DNA from: Sedimenticola selenatireducens
GTDB taxonomy: Bacteria; Pseudomonadota; Gammaproteobacteria; Chromatiales; Chromatiaceae
Reading direction: 5' to 3'
NCBI RefSeq assembly: GCF_007625115.1
Contig: NZ_VMNH01000029.1
Location: 1 to 52,632 of the forward strand
DNA length: 52,632 bases
Positions 29,907-38,613 of the stretch are shown here, in pieces. The position numbers were made by a program, and so were the translations under genes. Positions within the stretch are counted from its first letter, which is position 1. The number at the start of each line of letters is the position of its first letter. The notes beneath the pieces are model-generated. The model made no database searches and had not been told where the DNA came from. It worked only from the letters and a program-made list of their open reading frames with translations.

Positions 29907-30938
29907 TCAGTCTGGTTGCCAAAGGTGCAATTTAACCAGTTTGGTCAGCGCATCAATATGTTCATTACTGCTATTCAATGCCGGAATATAGTTGTACTCC
30001 TTGCCGCCGGCTTCTAGAAAATAGTCTCTATTCTCTTCGCCAATCTCCTCAATAGTCTCCAGGCAGTCTGCCGGAAAACCGGGGCATGCCACATCCACTC
30101 GCTTGATACCCTCGACACCCCACTGCCTTAGTGTTTCATCGGTATAGGGTTTCAACCAAACCTGATTGCCAACACGCGATTGAAAGCTGATGCCCCATTG
30201 TTCATCTGCAAGTCCCAATGTCTGGGCGATGAGTCTGGCGGTCGTGTTGCATTCACGTCCATAGGGATCGCCCTTGTCTTCATAGCTCTGTGGAATCCCA
30301 TGAAAGGATAGCAGGAGTCGGTCCGGTTGCCCTTTCTCCCGCCAGTAAGCGCTAATACTGCGTGCCATAGCGGCTATGTAAGCCGGGTCATCATGATAGT
30401 GGTTGATGAAACGTAACTCGGGTAACCAGCGCCACTCTTGGAGAACACGACTGATCTCATCAAATGTTGATGCGACGGTGGTGGCGGAGTATTGAGGATA
30501 GAGGGGCAGTACGAGTACACGACGAGCATTTCTGCGTCGCAATGTCTCGAGGCCTTCCGCTATGGAGGGCTGACCGTAACGCATGGCCGTAACTACAGTG
30601 ATGGGTGTGCCAATCTCCGTCTGGAGTGATAGCTCAAGTTTCTCAGCAATGTGTTTGGTGTGATACAGCAGGGGGGAGCCTTGCGCCGTCCATATTTTTC
30701 GATAGGCCTTGGCAGAGCGAGGAGGGCGTATCCGAAGAATAACGCCATGCAGTATCAGCCACCAGAGTAAGCGTGGGGTCTCGATAACACGGGGATCGCT
30801 TAGGAATTGCTTCAGATAACGCCTGACATCACCTGTTGATGTGGAGTCGGGAGTGCCGAGATTGGTTAACAGTATCCCGGTACAGGCCGGTTTGGTATTG
30901 TCTGGTTCAGGTCCGGAAAATTGCATCAGTCGCTTCAA
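29907..30938 (-). CDS. hemH: ferrochelatase
   Basis: A 343-residue ferrochelatase (339 if started at ATG 30926), which inserts Fe2+ into protoporphyrin IX, the last step of protoheme synthesis. It shows LLTNLGTPDS at the N-terminus and LLSFHGIPQSYEDKGDPY near residue 200, with the catalytic His. PADCLETIEEI near residue 270 holds the conserved Glu. TTG 30938 has AGAGG five bases upstream; ATG 30926 is the alternative. It is divergent from xerD and convergent with sqr. Confidence 0.95.
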   Translation of the reverse strand: MKRLMQFSGPEPDNTKPACTGILLTNLGTPDSTSTGDVRRYLKQFLSDPRVIETPRLLWWLILHGVILRIRPPRSAKAYRKIWTAQGSPLLYHTKHIAEKLELSLQTEIGTPITVVTAMRYGQPSIAEGLETLRRRNARRVLVLPLYPQYSATTVASTFDEISRVLQEWRWLPELRFINHYHDDPAYIAAMARSISAYWREKGQPDRLLLSFHGIPQSYEDKGDPYGRECNTTARLIAQTLGLADEQWGISFQSRVGNQVWLKPYTDETLRQWGVEGIKRVDVACPGFPADCLETIEEIGEENRDYFLEAGGKEYNYIPALNSSNEHIDALTKLVKLHLWQPD

Positions 30939-31101
30939 GTTGCCTCTGTTAATCCTGTGTATGATCCATCATTAGCGGTACATGGTGCAACGGTGAAGTT
31001 GAGGCGAGCCCTGAGTGATTGCTGATGGTCACGAGAAACTGTAGTTCCGTGTATGATGCTCTACCAAGGTTTGATCTGTGGCAGAATAGGATTTGAGAGA
31101 G

Positions 31102-32004
31102 ATGACGGTCGCAGTTGATAGCGCTTCGATTGAGCGTTTTGCCGATGCCCTCTGGATGGAGCGTGGGCTCAGCAAGAATACCTTGATGGCTTACCAGTCT
31201 GACCTGAACAAGTTGGCCGTCTGGCTTCAATCTGCGCATCAAAAAGAGCTCCTTTCAGCGAGACGGGAGGATCTGCTTGAGTACCTGGCGGTGATGTCTA
31301 AGGCTGGAAAAAAGGCGCGATCCAGTGCCAGGATGCTCTCCTGTGTCCGGCAGTTTTATCAGCATGCACTGCGCGAAGGCTGGGTGAAACAGGATCCATC
31401 TGCACTCATTGATGCCCCTAAACTGGGACGTCCCCTGCCCAAATCGCTTACCGAGCAGGAGGTTGAATCACTGCTGGAGGCGCCGGATATTGATGATGCG
31501 GAGGGATTCCGGGATCGTGCGATGCTGGAAGTGCTTTATGCCACAGGGCTACGGGTGTCTGAGTTGGTGGGATTGAAATTTAACCAAGTAAGTCTTAATC
31601 AGGGGTTGGTCAGAGTCATCGGCAAGGGTGGCAAAGAACGTCTGGTTCCGTTGGGTGATGAGGCGGTGGATTGGCTTACCCGGTTCTTAAAATCTGCGCG
31701 CTTCGACTTATTGGGGCAGCGGGTCTGTGAAGCGCTGTTTCCCACACGGCGTGGTTCAGGTATGACCAGACAGGCCTTTTGGTATCGCATCAAGAAACAT
31801 GCGGCGACTGCAGGTATCAGCAAACACCTCTCCCCCCATACATTGCGCCATGCTTTTGCTACCCACCTGCTCAATCATGGAGCCGATTTACGCGTGGTGC
31901 AGATGCTGTTGGGGCATAGTGACCTCTCTACAACCCAGATCTATACACATGTTGCCCGTGAACGCCTGAAGAGTCTGCATCAGCAGCACCATCCCAGGGC
32001 CTGA
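31102..32004 (+). CDS. xerD: site-specific tyrosine recombinase XerD
   Basis: A 300-residue tyrosine recombinase, the XerD size. An N-terminal SAM-like DNA-binding domain (about 5-95; ERGLSKNTLMAYQSDL) precedes a catalytic domain. Catalytic residues are visible in ATGLRVSELVGL (Arg), GKGGKERLVPL (Lys), HTLRHAFATHLL (His, Arg), LGHSDLSTTQIYTHV (His, nucleophile Tyr). With XerC it resolves chromosome dimers at dif. The context, xerD followed by yajQ and a dsbC homologue, fits a housekeeping XerD. ATG 31102 is preceded by AGGAT at nine bases. Confidence 0.95.
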   Translation: MTVAVDSASIERFADALWMERGLSKNTLMAYQSDLNKLAVWLQSAHQKELLSARREDLLEYLAVMSKAGKKARSSARMLSCVRQFYQHALREGWVKQDPSALIDAPKLGRPLPKSLTEQEVESLLEAPDIDDAEGFRDRAMLEVLYATGLRVSELVGLKFNQVSLNQGLVRVIGKGGKERLVPLGDEAVDWLTRFLKSARFDLLGQRVCEALFPTRRGSGMTRQAFWYRIKKHAATAGISKHLSPHTLRHAFATHLLNHGADLRVVQMLLGHSDLSTTQIYTHVARERLKSLHQQHHPRA

Positions 32005-32075
32005 TTTGAGCACTACTTTATCACCTGAATATGGTAGCCTTTGTCGGCTAATCAGGATTAGAGAGGAGTGACTCA

Positions 32076-32558
32076 GTGCCTTCATTTGACATCGTATCTG
32101 AAGTGGATATTCAAGAAGTTCGCAACGCCGTTGATCAGGCGAAGCGCGAGGTGTCTACACGGTTTGATTTCAAAGGGACTAAATGTTCCTTTGAGCAGAA
32201 TGATGCTGAAATTACCTTGAAAGGTGAACAGGAGTTCCAGCTCAATCAGATGATGGATATCCTTCGTCAGAAGCTGGTCAAGCGTAAGGTGGATTTGGCC
32301 TGTATGGATATCAAGGATCCTGAATCAAGTCTGAATGCGGCCATTCAGAAAGTCGTGATCCGGCAGGGAATTGAATCAGACACCGCCAGAAAGATGGTGA
32401 AGATGGTCAAAGGGGCCAAGCTTAAAGTTCAGGCCCAGATTCAAGGTGATCAGGTGCGAGTTACGGGTAAAAATCGTGATGATCTTCAGCAAGTCATCGC
32501 CCTGTTTAAGAATGCTGACTTTGATCTTCCGCTGCAATACATAAACTTCAGGGATTAA
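32076..32558 (+). CDS. yajQ: YajQ family nucleotide/c-di-GMP-binding protein
   Basis: A 160-residue YajQ (DUF520) protein: two ferredoxin-like folds with the starting signature MPSFDIVSEVD, then STRFDFKGT and a second repeat at about 90-160 (KLKVQAQIQGDQVRVTGK). Members bind nucleotides and in Xanthomonas bind cyclic-di-GMP. The start is GTG 32076 with AGGAG seven bases upstream. It lies between xerD and the DsbC-type gene, three bases before the latter, so it is likely co-transcribed. A large c-di-GMP turnover protein is encoded 9 kb away. Confidence 0.94.
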   Translation: MPSFDIVSEVDIQEVRNAVDQAKREVSTRFDFKGTKCSFEQNDAEITLKGEQEFQLNQMMDILRQKLVKRKVDLACMDIKDPESSLNAAIQKVVIRQGIESDTARKMVKMVKGAKLKVQAQIQGDQVRVTGKNRDDLQQVIALFKNADFDLPLQYINFRD

Positions 32559-32561
32559 TTT

Positions 32562-33320
32562 GTGTTTGAAAGGTGTCGGGTATTCCAGTTAATAATATTC
32601 ATAAGCCTGATCGGCATCTTTCCGGTGACGGTTACAGGGCAGGCAGGGAAACTCGATGTTGAGCATCTGCGGCAGAGCCTCACTCTGTTGCTGCCTGGCG
32701 TGACCCCCGAGAGCATTTCACCAACCCCTATCCCCAATATATTCGAAGTCGTTATTGAGTCGCGGTTGGTCTATGTTACGGGTGATGGGCGATATCTGTT
32801 CGAAGGTGAGATCGTTGATCTTGAGAGACAGGCAAACCTCACCTCGCCTCGTCTGAAAGAGGTGACCTTGCTAGCCATTGAACAGGTGGGTGAGGAGAAC
32901 ATGCTGATCTTTGAACCGGCCGAGAAGACCAAGCATACCTTAACGGTATTCACCGATATTGACAGTGCCTATAGTCGTAAGCTTCAGCAAAATATTGCTG
33001 AATATACTCACAGGGGTATACGCATTCGCTATCTCTTTTTCCCGCGTGCAGGCGTGAATAGCCCATCTTATGCGAAGGCGGTGACCGTATGGTGTTCGGA
33101 TAATCGACACAAGGCGATAACGCGGGCCATGTCAGGTGAGTCGTTGGAGTCTATATCTTGTCCCAATCCAGTGGATGATCATCTCCAGTTGGGTAGCCGA
33201 CTTGGGGTTTCTGGAGCGCCTGTTTTGGTGTTGGAAAATGGTGAAATGTTGCCCGGCTATGTGGATGCAGAAAAGCTGTATGAGATATTGAGCAAGATGA
33301 AGACCCTGCAAAAACAGTAA
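32562..33320 (+). CDS. DsbC homologue lacking the catalytic CxxC
   Basis: A 252-residue periplasmic DsbC/DsbG-type protein: a signal peptide (residues 1-26), an N-terminal dimerisation domain (about 30-95) and a thioredoxin-fold domain (about 125-245). Where E. coli DsbC has TCGYCHKL, this has DSAYSRKL: Ser135 and Ser138 replace both catalytic cysteines (AGT codons). The structural disulfide pair is kept as Cys178 and Cys200, as is the cis-Pro loop GVSGAP (Pro220). It cannot work as a thiol isomerase by the usual mechanism; a chaperone or dimerisation role is possible. GTG start with AGGGA nine bases upstream. Intact frame; no sign of decay. Confidence 0.92.
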   Translation: MFERCRVFQLIIFISLIGIFPVTVTGQAGKLDVEHLRQSLTLLLPGVTPESISPTPIPNIFEVVIESRLVYVTGDGRYLFEGEIVDLERQANLTSPRLKEVTLLAIEQVGEENMLIFEPAEKTKHTLTVFTDIDSAYSRKLQQNIAEYTHRGIRIRYLFFPRAGVNSPSYAKAVTVWCSDNRHKAITRAMSGESLESISCPNPVDDHLQLGSRLGVSGAPVLVLENGEMLPGYVDAEKLYEILSKMKTLQKQ

Positions 33321-33489
33321 CCCCTCTCTGATGTACCCTAGAATTTCTATTCTGAAGTTAACAAAGTGTGGATTAGGTACACACTTTTCATGACTAAATT
33401 CACATGCATTTCCTGAAATGTGCAGTCGTTTACAGATTAATCATGCTGACTGCCTGAAGATTCAAGTCTTGCGCGTAAGCTGCCGATAC

Positions 33490-33533
33490 CACTGTCATGG
33501 ATAGACAGTGTCACGCCAAGAGGATGATCTTGG
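33490..33533. repeat. paired inverted repeats before the PP2C gene
   Basis: CACTGTC-ATGGATA-GACAGTG (33490-33510) and CCAAGA-GGATGA-TCTTGG (33516-33533) are perfect 7- and 6-bp inverted repeats 30-70 bases before the PP2C ATG. They could be leader hairpins or operators. No U runs follow. The rest of this 244-base gap shows no gene. Confidence 0.4.
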
Positions 33534-33564
33534 TTATTATGGCTTGGATCAAGATTAAAATGAT

Positions 33565-34314
33565 ATGAATGTAATGCCCATTAATGCTGTTGCCTACTCC
33601 GATAAAGGGCGGGTAAGAGAGATCAATGAGGATAACGTGGCAGTGCTTGAAGAGCACGGTCTGGTGATTTTGGCCGATGGTATGGGTGGTTACAATGCGG
33701 GTGAGGTGGCCAGTCAACTGGCTGTGGAAAGTATCACCGCAAGCTTACTTCCGCACTATACTGAGAGTGAGCTGATCCCATCAGATCAGATGATTTCTGC
33801 AGCTGTTAATGCAGCCAATGAAGCGATCCTCTCCATGATGATGGCTACCCCTGAGTATGACGGCATGGCGACTACCGCTGTTATGGGGCTGTTTCATGGC
33901 GATAAGATCTATTATGGGCACGTGGGTGATTCTCGCCTTTATCGATTGCGGAATGGAAGGCTGGAACAGTTAACCAAAGATCATTCGATGGTACAGGCCC
34001 TTGTGGACGAGGGAATGTTCGTCTCTATTCAGGAGGCGCTGGATGCCGGTGTTAAAGGCAATATCCTGATTCGTGGGCTGGGTATCAATGAGGTGGTTGA
34101 GGTGGATGTTGGTGCCAGCGAAATAGCCTCGGGAGATATCTATCTTTTCTGTTCTGATGGTTTGAGTAACATGGTATCTGATCAGGTGATGCAGAAAATT
34201 TTTATCGAATCGAAAGGCGAAATAGGACTTGCTGCCAAACAGTTGCTGGATAAGGCGCTGGATAATGGCGGCCTAGACAACGTAACGTTGGCAGTGGTGT
34301 GCCCTCAATTATGA
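33565..34314 (+). CDS. PP2C-type Ser/Thr protein phosphatase
   Basis: A 249-residue PPM/PP2C phosphatase of the Stp1/PrpC type. Metal-binding and conserved motifs are GRVREINEDN (residues 13-22), LADGMGGYNAGEVA (35-48), VGDSRLYRLR (near 118), FCSDGLSNMVSD (near 195) and LDNVTLAV at the end. It removes phosphate from Ser/Thr residues in the cytoplasm. An FHA-domain gene follows 38 bases later, and FHA proteins read phosphothreonine; no Ser/Thr kinase lies in this window. The ribosome site is weak. Confidence 0.93.
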   Translation: MNVMPINAVAYSDKGRVREINEDNVAVLEEHGLVILADGMGGYNAGEVASQLAVESITASLLPHYTESELIPSDQMISAAVNAANEAILSMMMATPEYDGMATTAVMGLFHGDKIYYGHVGDSRLYRLRNGRLEQLTKDHSMVQALVDEGMFVSIQEALDAGVKGNILIRGLGINEVVEVDVGASEIASGDIYLFCSDGLSNMVSDQVMQKIFIESKGEIGLAAKQLLDKALDNGGLDNVTLAVVCPQL

Positions 34315-34352
34315 TTTCATTGCAACCTGTTGACAGAGGACCGGGAGTGACG

Positions 34353-35015
34353 ATGGAAAAGCTGGTTATTAATAAAGAGAGTGTCTTGGTTGATGAGATC
34401 GCTGTCGATAAGCAGATCGTTAGCATTGGACGGGACGCCGATTCTGACGTTCAACTTAATGATCCCTCGGTCAGTCGTAATCATGCAAGCATCCGGCGTA
34501 TCTACACGGATCTTTATATTGAAGATCTGGGTAGCACCAATGGTACACAACTGAATGGCCGGTCCATTACCAAGCACGTTCTCAAAGCGGGGGATCGTTT
34601 GGTTATTGGAACTTATCATATTGATGTGGTGGCAGAGGTTGAAGAGGAAGAGGACGATCTGGATAAGACGGTTGTTATTCAGCCTGCAGCGGTTGCGGCG
34701 GCTCGTAAAAAGCATGCCAAAACTGCCCGTAAATTGCTTCCGAAAAGTGCCACTCTGAGATTTTTCAGAGGACCCAACAAAGGCAATATGGAACGCATTG
34801 ACCGCTCCCTCTTTACCATTGGAAAACCGGGAGAAAATGTGGCAGTCATCGCGCGGCGCCCTCAGGGGTTTTATCTTTTACATATCGGCGGTTCCAGTTT
34901 TCCTCGAATCAATAACAAAGAGATTGATTCCAAGGGGGGTGTCCAACTGCAGGAGGGAGATGTCCTCGAAGTAGGTGACTTCATGGCCGAGATATCTTTT
35001 GCCCAAGAGGCATAA
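34353..35015 (+). CDS. FHA-domain protein
   Basis: A 220-residue protein with a clear forkhead-associated domain at about 20-95: VSIGRDADSDV, SRNHASIR and LGSTNGTQLNG carry the conserved Gly-Arg, Ser-x-x-His and Asn-Gly residues that bind phosphothreonine. A variable acidic/Ala-rich linker follows, then a second FHA-like region at about 140-215 (FTIGKPGENVAVIARR, INNKEID) without the SxxH motif. ATG 34353 has GGGAG five bases upstream and is preferred to the codon at 34299. It partners the PP2C gene and is followed by a strong terminator. Confidence 0.9.
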   Translation: MEKLVINKESVLVDEIAVDKQIVSIGRDADSDVQLNDPSVSRNHASIRRIYTDLYIEDLGSTNGTQLNGRSITKHVLKAGDRLVIGTYHIDVVAEVEEEEDDLDKTVVIQPAAVAAARKKHAKTARKLLPKSATLRFFRGPNKGNMERIDRSLFTIGKPGENVAVIARRPQGFYLLHIGGSSFPRINNKEIDSKGGVQLQEGDVLEVGDFMAEISFAQEA

Positions 35016-35030
35016 TTCCCAAAAACCATA

Positions 35031-35061
35031 AAAAAGCCCAGCCAGTAGGCTGGGCTTTTTT
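35031..35061. terminator. bidirectional terminator between FHA gene and mutS
   Basis: GCCCAGCC (35036-35043), AGTA loop and GGCTGGGC (35048-35055) with A5 before and T6 after. The flanks (ACCATAAAA/TTTTATGGT) extend the palindrome. It can end both the plus-strand FHA transcript and the minus-strand mutS transcript, whose stops lie 15 and 20 bases away. Confidence 0.95.
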
Positions 35062-35081
35062 ATGGTTAGCACCACAGTGAT

Positions 35082-37661
35082 TCATGGTGATGCTTTAAAA
35101 AGTGACTTCAATCGATAGAGTTCATCCAATGCCTGGCGCGGTGTCAGTTCATCCGGGTTGATTTCTGCGAGTGCTTCCAGTGCTGGAGAAAGCGCAACGG
35201 GTTCAGCTTCTGCGGTAAACAGAGAGAGCTGAGTGGTACTCTGATCTGAATGTCTCTGTGCGGAGAGTTCTAACTCTCGTAAGCGTTGTGCGGCACGCTT
35301 GATGATGTTGGGCGGTACGCCTGCCAGGGCAGCAACCTGAAGTCCATAGCTCTGATTGGCGGGGCCTTCACGGACGGCATGTAGAAAGACAATCGACTCG
35401 CCATGCTCCACGGCGTCGAGGTGTACATTGGCGATGCCGGGGTACTCTTCAGGCAGCGTGGTCAGTTCAAAATAGTGTGTGGCAAACAGTGTAAAGGCGC
35501 GGATATGAGTGGCCAGCTCTACGCCACAGGACCAGGCCAGGGAGAGACCATCAAAGGTGCTGGTACCCCGACCAATCTCGTCCATCAGCACCAGGCTGTT
35601 TTCCGTGGCATTGTGCAGGATGTTGGCTGTCTCCTCCATCTCAACCATGAAGGTTGAGCGTCCTCCGGCGAGGTCGTCTGAAGCCCCTATGCGGGAGAAG
35701 ATCCGATCAATAGGTCCAATACGGACTGATTTTGCAGGGACAAAACAGCCTGCATAGGCGAGGAGCACGATCAAGGCAGTTTGACGCATAAAGGTCGATT
35801 TACCGCCCATATTGGGGCCAGTAATGATCAATATCCGCCGGTTCTCTTCAAACTGAACGCTGTTTGCGACAAAGGGTTTGTCACTCACCCGTTCGACGAC
35901 CGGATGTCGGCCATCCTCAATCTGAATGCCGGGTGTAGTATCCAGGTTGGGCTGATTGAGTCGTAAACTCTCTGATCGTTCGGCAAAATTGCTGATGACA
36001 TCCAACGCTGCCAAAGCGTTGGCACAGTTTTGCAGGGGCGCAATGACCGACAAAAGCGTTTCGAGCAACGTCTCGTAGAGCCACTTTTCCCGGGTCAGTG
36101 AACGTTCTTTGGCGGAAAGCACCTGATCTTCGAATTTTTTTAATTCTGGCGTAATAAAGCGTTCACTGCCTTTTAGCGTTTGCCGGCGCACATAGTCATC
36201 GGGAACCTGATCTGATTTACTGCGGCTGATCTCTATATAGTAGCCATGTACCCGGTTGTAACTGACTTTAAGCTGGGGAATGCCCGTACGTTCTTTTTCT
36301 CGCGTCTCCAAGTCCAGCAAGAATTGATCGGCGTTTTCTGAGAGCGCCCTTAACTCATCCAATTCATCGTCATAACCTGTTGCCAGGACCCCTCCGTCGC
36401 GGATCAGCATGGGGGGGTGCTCGATGATCGCCTTTTTCAGCAGTTTTACGGTGTCGGGATGGGTTCCGCTCTCTGTCGCAAGTTGCTGTAAGAGCGGTGC
36501 ATCCAGATCAGCCAGTTGCGCTTGAAGTTCAGGTAGCTGATCGAGAGAGTCACGCAATGTTGCCAAGTCGCGGGGCCGGGCACTCTTCAACGCTATCCGT
36601 GCGAGAATCCGCTCAATATCACCGATACCTTTTAGGCTCTCCTGTATTGCAGGAAACGCCTGTTGTTGCAGTAGCTGGTTGATCGCGTCATGACGCGCTC
36701 GAACCTGATTCACTGCACGCAAGGGGCGATTGATCCAGCGTCGCAGCAGTCGACTCCCCATGGGTGTTGCGGTGCGATCGAGAATACCTGCCAGGGTATG
36801 TTGGGGCTGTCCTGAGAGGCTGTTGTCCAGCTCCAGGTTACGGCGGGTGGCAGCATCAATGATGATGGCATCTTCCCGACGTTCCACCGAAAGTCCGCGG
36901 ATGTGTGGCAGAGCGCTCTGCTGAGTGTCGTTAACATATTGCAGCAGACAGCCTGCCGCGATAATGGCGATGGGAAGATCGGCACAGCCAAACCCCCCTA
37001 GATCACGGGTACCAAATTGCTTGGTCAGCAGGCGTTCTGCGCTCTCATGGTCAAAGTGCCATGCGGGACGGCGCGTGGTGCCGCCAGCGGGTATGACGCC
37101 CTCTGGAAGGGTGTAATCCTCCATCAGCAGAAGTTCTGCTGGACGTAGGCGCTCCAGTTCCCCCGCCAATGCTTCGCAACCGATGAGTTGCTGAACGACA
37201 AAACGCCCACTGCTGAGATCAAGCGTCGCCAGACCCAGAGTCTGATTGTGTTCATAAAGGGCGGCTAGCAGATTATCCCGACGCTCTTCAAGCAGGGCAT
37301 CATCCGTGACGGTTCCTGGGGTAACGACACGCTGTACCTTGCGCTCAACCGGCCCTTTGCTGGTGGCAGGATCGCCAACCTGCTCACAGATGGCGATTGA
37401 TTCACCCTGTTTTACCAGCTTGGCGAGATAGCCTTCGGCGGCGTGGTAAGGAATGCCCGCCATCGGAATAGGTTGCCCGGCAGATTGCCCCCGCTTGGTC
37501 AGCGTTATGTTCAACAGTTGTGATGCGCGTTCGGCATCACTGAAGAAAAGCTCATAAAAATCCCCCATGCGATAGAACACCAGCATGTCAGGATAGTCGG
37601 CTTTGATGCGCAAATACTGCTGCATCATAGGTGTATGAGAAGGGGGTGTATTGTTGCTCAT
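35082..37661 (-). CDS. mutS: DNA mismatch repair protein MutS
   Basis: An 859-residue MutS, full length. The mismatch-contact motif [11 protein letters not shown] is near residue 30. The connector, lever and clamp domains follow, with [20 protein letters not shown] in the clamp region. The ATPase domain has Walker [11 protein letters not shown] near 620, [12 protein letters not shown] (Walker B/signature) and THYFELT. It recognises mispaired bases with MutL. Here it faces the FHA gene and shares its terminator. The ATG has a weak ribosome site. Confidence 0.97.
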   Translation of the reverse strand: MSNNTPPSHTPMMQQYLRIKADYPDMLVFYRMGDFYELFFSDAERASQLLNITLTKRGQSAGQPIPMAGIPYHAAEGYLAKLVKQGESIAICEQVGDPATSKGPVERKVQRVVTPGTVTDDALLEERRDNLLAALYEHNQTLGLATLDLSSGRFVVQQLIGCEALAGELERLRPAELLLMEDYTLPEGVIPAGGTTRRPAWHFDHESAERLLTKQFGTRDLGGFGCADLPIAIIAAGCLLQYVNDTQQSALPHIRGLSVERREDAIIIDAATRRNLELDNSLSGQPQHTLAGILDRTATPMGSRLLRRWINRPLRAVNQVRARHDAINQLLQQQAFPAIQESLKGIGDIERILARIALKSARPRDLATLRDSLDQLPELQAQLADLDAPLLQQLATESGTHPDTVKLLKKAIIEHPPMLIRDGGVLATGYDDELDELRALSENADQFLLDLETREKERTGIPQLKVSYNRVHGYYIEISRSKSDQVPDDYVRRQTLKGSERFITPELKKFEDQVLSAKERSLTREKWLYETLLETLLSVIAPLQNCANALAALDVISNFAERSESLRLNQPNLDTTPGIQIEDGRHPVVERVSDKPFVANSVQFEENRRILIITGPNMGGKSTFMRQTALIVLLAYAGCFVPAKSVRIGPIDRIFSRIGASDDLAGGRSTFMVEMEETANILHNATENSLVLMDEIGRGTSTFDGLSLAWSCGVELATHIRAFTLFATHYFELTTLPEEYPGIANVHLDAVEHGESIVFLHAVREGPANQSYGLQVAALAGVPPNIIKRAAQRLRELELSAQRHSDQSTTQLSLFTAEAEPVALSPALEALAEINPDELTPRQALDELYRLKSLFKASP

Positions 37662-37696
37662 CAGTGTGTAGTTGGGTGCTGAGAGTTATTCGGTAT

Positions 37697-37969
37697 CTAT
37701 TCGAAGTTATAGTGCTTTTCTACAGCTTTGAGCACTTTCCAACTACAGGTCAGACCTGCCGGGAAAGTAACCAGATCGCCCCTGCCAAATGTCTGGGGTT
37801 CTCCGCCATCGGGTGTGACAATGACCTGTCCACGTAAAAAATAGCAGACTTCAGTGCGGTCATAATGCCAGGGGAATTCGGAGATCTCTTTCTCCCAAAT
37901 CGGCCACTCAAATACGCCGAGAATTTCAAGTTTTGCTGGTGATGCTTTGTGTTCGCAGAGGATTTCCAT
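37697..37969 (-). CDS. small cupin-domain protein
   Basis: A 90-residue single-domain cupin of the Cupin_3 (DUF861) type: WEKEISEFPWHYDRTEVCYFLRG in parts, with the metal-site pattern H-x-x-x-E (HYDRTE) and DLVTFPAGLTCSW as the second cupin motif. The reaction is unknown. The frame is open further upstream, but ATG 37969 has GAAGG upstream and begins at the conserved MEIL segment. It lies 35 bases before mutS on the same strand and is divergent from pncC. Confidence 0.85.
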   Translation of the reverse strand: MEILCEHKASPAKLEILGVFEWPIWEKEISEFPWHYDRTEVCYFLRGQVIVTPDGGEPQTFGRGDLVTFPAGLTCSWKVLKAVEKHYNFE

Positions 37970-38083
37970 TGCAACCTTCAGACTAGATGATACAGGGCTG
38001 CACAGTGTAGCCGAAAAGACCCGGCTGGTCAGGTTCCAAGTTGGGGTTTTGCTGGGCAGGGCTTTGGGCTTGCACATGACAGA

Positions 38084-38587
38084 ATGAAACCAGATACTGT
38101 TGGGATGAGTGAATCACCCGAAAAAATAGCGCAGCAGATTGCGGATGGACTACTGGAGGCTGGGTTAATGCTGGCTACAGCAGAGTCCTGCACGGGTGGC
38201 TGGGTTGCAAAGGTTTTGACCGATATTGCTGGAAGCAGTGAGTGGTTTGATCGCGGTTTTGTGACCTATAGTAATACCGCCAAGCAGGAAATGTTGGGTG
38301 TGAGAGAGCAGACGCTGTCCGAACAGGGGGCGGTGAGTGAAGCAGTTGTTAAAGAGATGGTGGTCGGTGCCTTGGCAAGTAGTGGTGCTTCACTGGCGCT
38401 CTCGGTCAGTGGCATTGCCGGGCCAGGTGGTGGGAGCCTTGAAAAGCCGGTTGGCACGGTCTGGTTTGCTTGGCAGCGAACAGGTGGGCCCGTTCAAGCC
38501 GCGTGTCATCACTTTTCCGGTGACCGTGATAGCGTGCGTCGGCAGGCGGTAATCGTGGCATTGAAAGGGGTGTTGGCGCTGCTTTAA
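38084..38587 (+). CDS. pncC: CinA-family nicotinamide-nucleotide amidohydrolase
   Basis: A 167-residue stand-alone CinA C-terminal domain, the PncC size. Conserved segments are ATAESCTGGWVAKVLTDIAG (residues 31-50), RGFVTYSNTAKQ, SGIAGPGGGS and KPVGTVWFAW. It deamidates nicotinamide mononucleotide for NAD recycling. The start could be ATG 38105 instead; neither has a strong ribosome site. The order mutS-pncC-recA is usual in gammaproteobacteria, but here a DUF3422 gene on the other strand separates pncC from recA. Confidence 0.93.
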   Translation: MKPDTVGMSESPEKIAQQIADGLLEAGLMLATAESCTGGWVAKVLTDIAGSSEWFDRGFVTYSNTAKQEMLGVREQTLSEQGAVSEAVVKEMVVGALASSGASLALSVSGIAGPGGGSLEKPVGTVWFAWQRTGGPVQAACHHFSGDRDSVRRQAVIVALKGVLALL

Positions 38588-38613
38588 TGCGATCTTGCCC
38601 TTCTTTTTTAATG

